Shown here piece by piece: positions 8,501 through 10,766 of a stretch of DNA of 10,766 nt (its first letter is position 1; each line of letters opens with the position of its first letter). The position numbers and the translations under genes were made by a program. The notes beneath the pieces are model-generated. The model was given only the letters and a program-made list of their open reading frames with translations, was not told the DNA's origin and made no database searches. Origin of the DNA: an uncultured Lachnospiraceae bacterium (GTDB lineage: Bacteria > Bacillota > Clostridia > Lachnospirales > Lachnospiraceae); assembly GCA_948468325.1 (NCBI GenBank), contig CAOKHR010000060.1, forward strand, positions 1 through 10,766, in the 5' to 3' direction.

Positions 8501-10766
8501 TCTGTTCAACTTTTTCTGCCCGGAATCAGCGCTCACATTCAAACCGGCAATGCCGCCGATATAATCCTGTCCCGGACTTCCAAAATGATCCGAAAGCGTA
8601 CAATTAAACACACCGCCCGCATTAAATCCGACAATACCTCCCAGACCGATAAAATCATTCATCGTTCCTGTATTAGAGCAGTGATCAATAATCTGGTTAT
8701 CCAGATTTGCACCGATAATGCCGCCTCCGATGGAAACATTAATATCTTCGTTTTCCAGACCATCTGCATCCGCGCCCACTTCCTGGCTCTTAAGATATTC
8801 TTTCAGTGATACGCGGCCGGCATTTTCCAGGCTGCTTTTTGATATATTGCCGGAATTTTTACAGTTAATCAGCTTTAATCTGCTGTTTCGCTCGCAATAG
8901 CCGACAATTCCTCCGACATACAGGTCTGCGGAAACCGGCATATTATTATTATCGCTTACCAGCATCGAGTTACTGTTCTCACGGTTGCTGACAGTAAGGC
9001 AGTATGGGTTGCCCGACTGCATAACGGCTGCCGGAATTTTCTGGTCATTCAGCACAGGCAGTATTTGTTTCACTGTCTCATTTTTCAGATAATCCAAAAG
9101 TGAAATATTCTCTGCCGCTTCTTTGTCCAGCTGTTCTTTTGTATATGTTCTCTGGTATCCGATTACACCGCCTACAAAAGCTTTCCCTTCAATATTTCCC
9201 AGCGTGTTATCCGACTTAAATCCATCCATTGCGGTATCTTTTGACAAATCCACGACATTTGCGCCGATACATCCGCCCACATAATAATTTCCTGTCACGC
9301 TGCCGGGCTTAACGGAAATTGTCTGATCTAAAATTTTTTCCGATGCATTCAGGCCGATACATCCGCCTGCTCCGTTGCCGTAAGCATAAACTCTTCCTCC
9401 AATCAGCGTATATGCCACGTCAAGCGTACCATTTACATCATTAAAACCGATGATGCCGCCTACATAATTTCTTCCTGTTACAACGCCGGAAACAGACTTC
9501 ACGGTAATCACCGGATTTTCGGCGGAAAAAATAACGTCTCCATTATTATATCCGACCAGGCCTCCCGCACAGTCACCGACAGCTTCCCATGTTTTGACAA
9601 TTGTCTGAAAAATCATACCGTCATAGTCGGACACATAACTGGCACAGTCGCGGATAACCCCATTTTCTCCGTTGTATCCTACGATTCCGCCGATATACTC
9701 TTCGTAACCTGCCGCAACACCGTTATTGATGCAGTTTAAAAGTGTTGTCGGTGCAGTTCCGTCATTTTTTCCGATAATTCCTCCAACGCAGAAATTTCCG
9801 ATTACATATCCCGCATTTGTTGTCACAGAAATACCGTTATTGCCTGTAATTACTGTCCTCGCATCATTAGAAAGCCCTCCTGCTATACCGCCTACATAAT
9901 CAGAACCGAGAATATATCCTCCCATCTGCGTACTGCATCCTGAGATTCTGCTGCTGCTCCCGTAACCAATGATGCCGCCTACATACTGTCCCAAAAGCAC
10001 CTGCTCTTTCTGGGAAACATCATATTGATAATTATCCGCCCTGCCGGACGCACTGACGGAACTGTCAATCTTCACCTGGTCGCCAAAACCCAGTATACCG
10101 CCGAAATACCTTCCCTCCAGCTGATGTTCCTCTTCTTCATGATCCGTAAGGCAGAGCACCAGGCCTTCATTGTCACAGTCCTGTATGCTGACATATTCCT
10201 GGCCGGATATTGCTTCACTTGCAAAACATCCCGTTAAATTGCCGCCGATTCCTCCGGTAAAGAGATTGCCCTTTACACTGGCGTCATTTTTACATGATGC
10301 GATTTTTACATCATCGCCGATATATCCGTAACCAAAAATTCCTCCTATGCCGTATCTGTAATTTTTCGCTTTTTCTTCCGGTGACTGCAAATCATCGGAA
10401 ATACCTGCAGTATGCGGAACCGGAAGACGCCCAACGACGGCTCCGTCCATTTTAAGATTCTTAATCACAGCCCCGTCCGTCAGCCGGACCAGCCCGCCGC
10501 TTTCACCTTTTCCTGCGATTACACCGATCAGGCCGCCGATTCCCGCCGCCCTGCTGTCTGTCTGTTCCTGACCCGTTTTGCTTCGGTTTAAATACTGCAC
10601 ATCCACTGTCTGCGCATCTTTTTCTGAAACATTCACGGTAATATCTTCTAATTTCCCCCCCCCGCTTCTTCCGGATAAAATTCCCACGCCGCTCAAATAA
10701 TTTAACGTTCTGTTTCCGTCCTCCTGTTTTTGTTCCAGAAAAAGCTTTGGATTTGAAAATGTCAGT
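2552..10766 (-). CDS. Giant secreted GLUG-repeat and FN3/Ig-like protein, N-terminus outside the window
   Basis: A continuous frame runs from the right edge to TAA at 2552-2554, giving 2,737 visible residues. The first in-frame TTG (10694-10696) is not a credible start, because codons upstream of it (ending ...KQEDGNRTLNYL) remain open to the edge. Visible residues about 75-1620 contain about 39 GLUG-like units built around GG[IVL][IVA]GxN, usually followed 8-15 residues later by a C or S and an NxG turn; such repeats are expected to form a beta-solenoid. After a linker come several beta-rich modules (about 1770 to the end) with FN3/Ig-like strands such as YEAVLYRKG and VFVRLSARNKNG and proline-led boundaries such as LPRPEQPRV. 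There is no LPXTG motif, terminal membrane segment or SLH domain. It is first in a run of prepilin genes and may be a pilus-associated adhesin; the missing N-terminus would show whether it carries its own prepilin signal. Carbohydrate or protein ligands cannot be read from the sequence. Confidence 0.9.
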   Translation of the reverse strand, partial: LTFSNPKLFLEQKQEDGNRTLNYLSGVGILSGRSGGGKLEDITVNVSEKDAQTVDVQYLNRSKTGQEQTDSRAAGIGGLIGVIAGKGESGGLVRLTDGAVIKNLKMDGAVVGRLPVPHTAGISDDLQSPEEKAKNYRYGIGGIFGYGYIGDDVKIASCKNDASVKGNLFTGGIGGNLTGCFASEAISGQEYVSIQDCDNEGLVLCLTDHEEEEHQLEGRYFGGILGFGDQVKIDSSVSASGRADNYQYDVSQKEQVLLGQYVGGIIGYGSSSRISGCSTQMGGYILGSDYVGGIAGGLSNDARTVITGNNGISVTTNAGYVIGNFCVGGIIGKNDGTAPTTLLNCINNGVAAGYEEYIGGIVGYNGENGVIRDCASYVSDYDGMIFQTIVKTWEAVGDCAGGLVGYNNGDVIFSAENPVITVKSVSGVVTGRNYVGGIIGFNDVNGTLDVAYTLIGGRVYAYGNGAGGCIGLNASEKILDQTISVKPGSVTGNYYVGGCIGANVVDLSKDTAMDGFKSDNTLGNIEGKAFVGGVIGYQRTYTKEQLDKEAAENISLLDYLKNETVKQILPVLNDQKIPAAVMQSGNPYCLTVSNRENSNSMLVSDNNNMPVSADLYVGGIVGYCERNSRLKLINCKNSGNISKSSLENAGRVSLKEYLKSQEVGADADGLENEDINVSIGGGIIGANLDNQIIDHCSNTGTMNDFIGLGGIVGFNAGGVFNCTLSDHFGSPGQDYIGGIAGLNVSADSGQKKLNRYEDVNRKIWEYFSGTIAMCSTQAGRNISGRSCVGGIAGYNMAGALLKDNKNRANVTGAKDYAGGIAGKNYGEVQLDSADVDSACTITGNSGTGIGGIAGLNGAEGKIIRTGSGEAAVVGDKVSIAGKENVGGIVGINEGVLTASQENAYLVCAAKLVHAKDGQAGGIIGKAGKASGTESAGRIVRACNKSESVMSDHGPAGGIVAVNGQDFVLRDCRNLGKVVSDEGYAGGICAENYGQIVNCSVGDTRLAETIEISSRGADAVGTVCAVNYGVVSDSFPAGNVTISGTAKIIGGIAGINSESGVIQSMADVEDPDSRAVASMPEINVSANNLTVGGVAGQNRGFGNGNGGALIRNMAVSGLAFTNFSNYRFLGGIAGENQAGASIENCGFHNGLVIQREGGAAGNCYGGIAGRNSGILEECRVESFMLDVRGVYTATSTSTAAEKENLSSHVGGIAGKNETAGEILGCVIAGSGNTIHADSGMAGGVAGYNKGNIEHSGDLEMTKLMKGPYGVAVSSVEELISAASAAHAAADEGYVVWNETQQMEDQTYSDTNKKVSADRSLSMIMSTNGNVGGIAAYNAPTGRVAYCATGNWYLNNKSQAIGVGTGGIIGMNESEKDLSFLLNRAFVGRQLSGGDTDRFAGGIVGNQNNSTSSKWSINNSVNYGTVYCKNTHYSGGILGQWTGSGGTVEKCYNYGNLQTTYGCGWLGASGGIVAQIYHAYENHAYRIAGCGNYGNIYGRTGKNVANCANDSAGILGNVTAYRVQNAANAQNYTIEVTDCVNGAGVEIYSASMASGIVGFFSCDNPGQSAIETSTGNIALNITRCRNYASVLKGANFVGGILGDRYGAKGSENTTLKYCFSVNRASGNYNQVNNPVVSYKNGASRVNSINSGSGNRVFNFFLSENTVSSFPGGTLIRDNGANTDLQRANAGWVYRLVKNNTQYFVYLNPGSGSYLINSITINNNNVLYAGNTIGRVLFTVAAGDTYADMNSVVREGSIFDNYVREFCYTESGMLIAPEKVILSKENRDFTVRVEASSYAQSDVEYEAVLYRKGSDGGADEIIQIEGSTGNSFIFEGEEYKFHISDEEFAKGGEVFVRLSARNKNGLERSAEVDSNTVALYVISAAPEIRAELMGTEGNYQYRFSLLNAKDFTYDDWEVELALMDGTVLRFDSTRQENYHRQTANSLEQLIVTTTVRIQDESGSIQTAADQMSLPVYLPVNVPEITLHKSGNAAAGTATPSSMVSGVSLSDLSITVTLSGNGGNVTTPPVYRADLIGTWKDENGVVHEDAVFQSTDILTTAGGAAAAEFTNLPEYIADAENMKVRVWYAQSGLGPVYTYYAVNQNDDYNISMLTVDTQTAEDGTTVTGSKWEYAYSNVLSDNTFAQCRWTSENLFEWLPRPKLMEIQDGKSLAPDLSDDGRLTYTFRWDEETYQAGDRYLVTMNGIIKNADGSTTSRVSVFTDREVSGNFITEDAQNWSYDAVELIVTRKGDAAGTGKVGLTAEKTYPIRKRLPRPEQPRVTNPDINELYYMVEWDAIRPETGCVSYQIYIQPYAEDNVTLEEAVPVCDADGNPQSVPAAGVPGNIYQTDVNLEAYSGRRIQIYLKAQAALNSEEYIDSVNGITFEIAIPKRLSAPRVVWEKNWEYDKADAKSFEKFQNGGLSVAVTADASSIPPGGSSYLLKAYVFESAEAAEAARSRIDAGEETNLDGLLAAYPSVNEEGRPHPVQMNTEAVNRYSHAMSGLSAGYAGRYILFYTRISSGDGNVSSEWVSNPDIWRLPYAELSGPAVTVGSAEREAEAVLTPNPDLENTSDVWKANHTALCWSSVEYADVYYAFLTAKDGNIYAFKLKEDGEEVRISFRNADNAWEELGSITDGQEIMLDSYHNVVPGRYAVDAALMISCQTDLKAAICVKKSESGGFEYTFILPDAVNSDQDSRVDMQEADLIYTRSVNITADVEVNEADPGSGFYVKSEPYEVVFHN
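2555..5460 (-). other. C-terminal FN3/Ig-like beta-module region of the giant protein
   Basis: The last roughly 970 residues lack GLUG motifs. Instead there are segments of about 100-150 residues with alternating strands and proline-containing junctions, for example near 5,430 (APEKVILSK), 5,125 (APEIRAEL), 4,830 (VPEITLHKSG), 4,295 (LPRPKLMEI), 3,950 (PEQPRVTNP) and 3,590 (LSAPRVVW). Patterns such as VSYQIYIQPY and DVYYAFLTAKDG resemble fibronectin type III core strands. I suggest six or seven modules as a stalk, but boundaries are approximate and the fold is inferred from pattern only. Confidence 0.55.
5900..10560 (-). repeat. About 39 GLUG-like repeats encoding a probable beta-solenoid
   Basis: I counted by eye about 39 occurrences of GG[IVL][IVAL][GA], commonly as YVGGIIGYN or YAGGIAGKN. 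Spacing is usually 30-45 residues, with consensus GGIxGxN, then a short strand, then C or S, then N-x-G. At the DNA level the plus strand shows recurring aataccgcc/gatgccgcc blocks. The units differ widely, so the array is old and not freshly amplified. Interruptions of about 60-80 residues lie near 8,930-9,160 and 6,800-6,990, and a shorter one near 8,720-8,860. The count could shift by a few depending on how degenerate units are treated. Confidence 0.85.
10655..10663 (-). repeat. Nine-guanine homopolymer in the giant gene
   Basis: The plus strand has C9, so the coding strand has G9, encoding GGG within RSGGGKLED. It lies upstream of all GLUG repeats. Gain or loss of one or two bases would shift the frame and cut the giant protein near its N-terminal side. 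As read here the frame is intact. Confidence 0.8.

Noticed and set aside
5900..10560. Regularly recurring short DNA blocks (accgccg-type) as a CRISPR or tandem DNA array
   Set aside because: The spacing is irregular, the blocks are degenerate, and they correspond to codons of the GGIxG protein motif in one long open frame.
10694..10696. TTG as start of the giant gene
   Set aside because: The frame is open upstream to the window edge, there is no Shine-Dalgarno before it, and no signal peptide follows.

Overview
The window is part of a single minus-strand operon from what looks like an anaerobic, mid-GC Firmicute, probably Clostridia and perhaps Lachnospiraceae. The evidence for this is strong AGGAG-type ribosome sites, a clostridial-style type IV pilin N-terminus, and giant secreted proteins with GLUG-like repeats. 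The taxonomic placement is inference; there is no marker gene in the window.

Read in the direction of transcription (right to left), the layout is as follows. (1) A giant gene enters from the right edge with no start in the window. Its 2,737 visible residues hold about 39 GLUG-like GG[IVL][IVA]G repeats, then a series of fibronectin/Ig-like beta modules, and no C-terminal anchor. (2) 26 bases later comes a 258-residue prepilin-like protein that lacks the conserved Glu at +5 (GspK/PilX-like). (3) A 166-residue prepilin overlaps it by 4 bases; its leader has been lengthened by two in-frame copies of a 54-bp hairpin-rich repeat. (4) A 238-residue prepilin starts at a TTG that overlaps the preceding stop. 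(5) After a 174-base leader region with hairpins comes a classical major-pilin-like gene, cut by the left edge.

Taken together this looks like the structural and minor pilin part of a Gram-positive type IV pilus (or pseudopilus) locus. The working model is inference: the minor prepilins form a pilus-tip complex, the no-Glu5 subunit sits at the tip as GspK does in type II secretion, and the giant repeat protein is the displayed adhesin or cargo. Assembly ATPase, platform protein and prepilin peptidase genes are not in the window.

The most unusual signals are the duplicated palindromic element inside a prepilin leader, a nine-G tract on the coding strand of the giant gene (candidate phase-variation switch), the pairing of a giant GLUG protein with a no-Glu5 minor pilin, and a hairpin that may bridge a distant Shine-Dalgarno to a second start of the major pilin. 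I saw no genuine plus-strand genes, RNA genes, CRISPR arrays or transposase genes.
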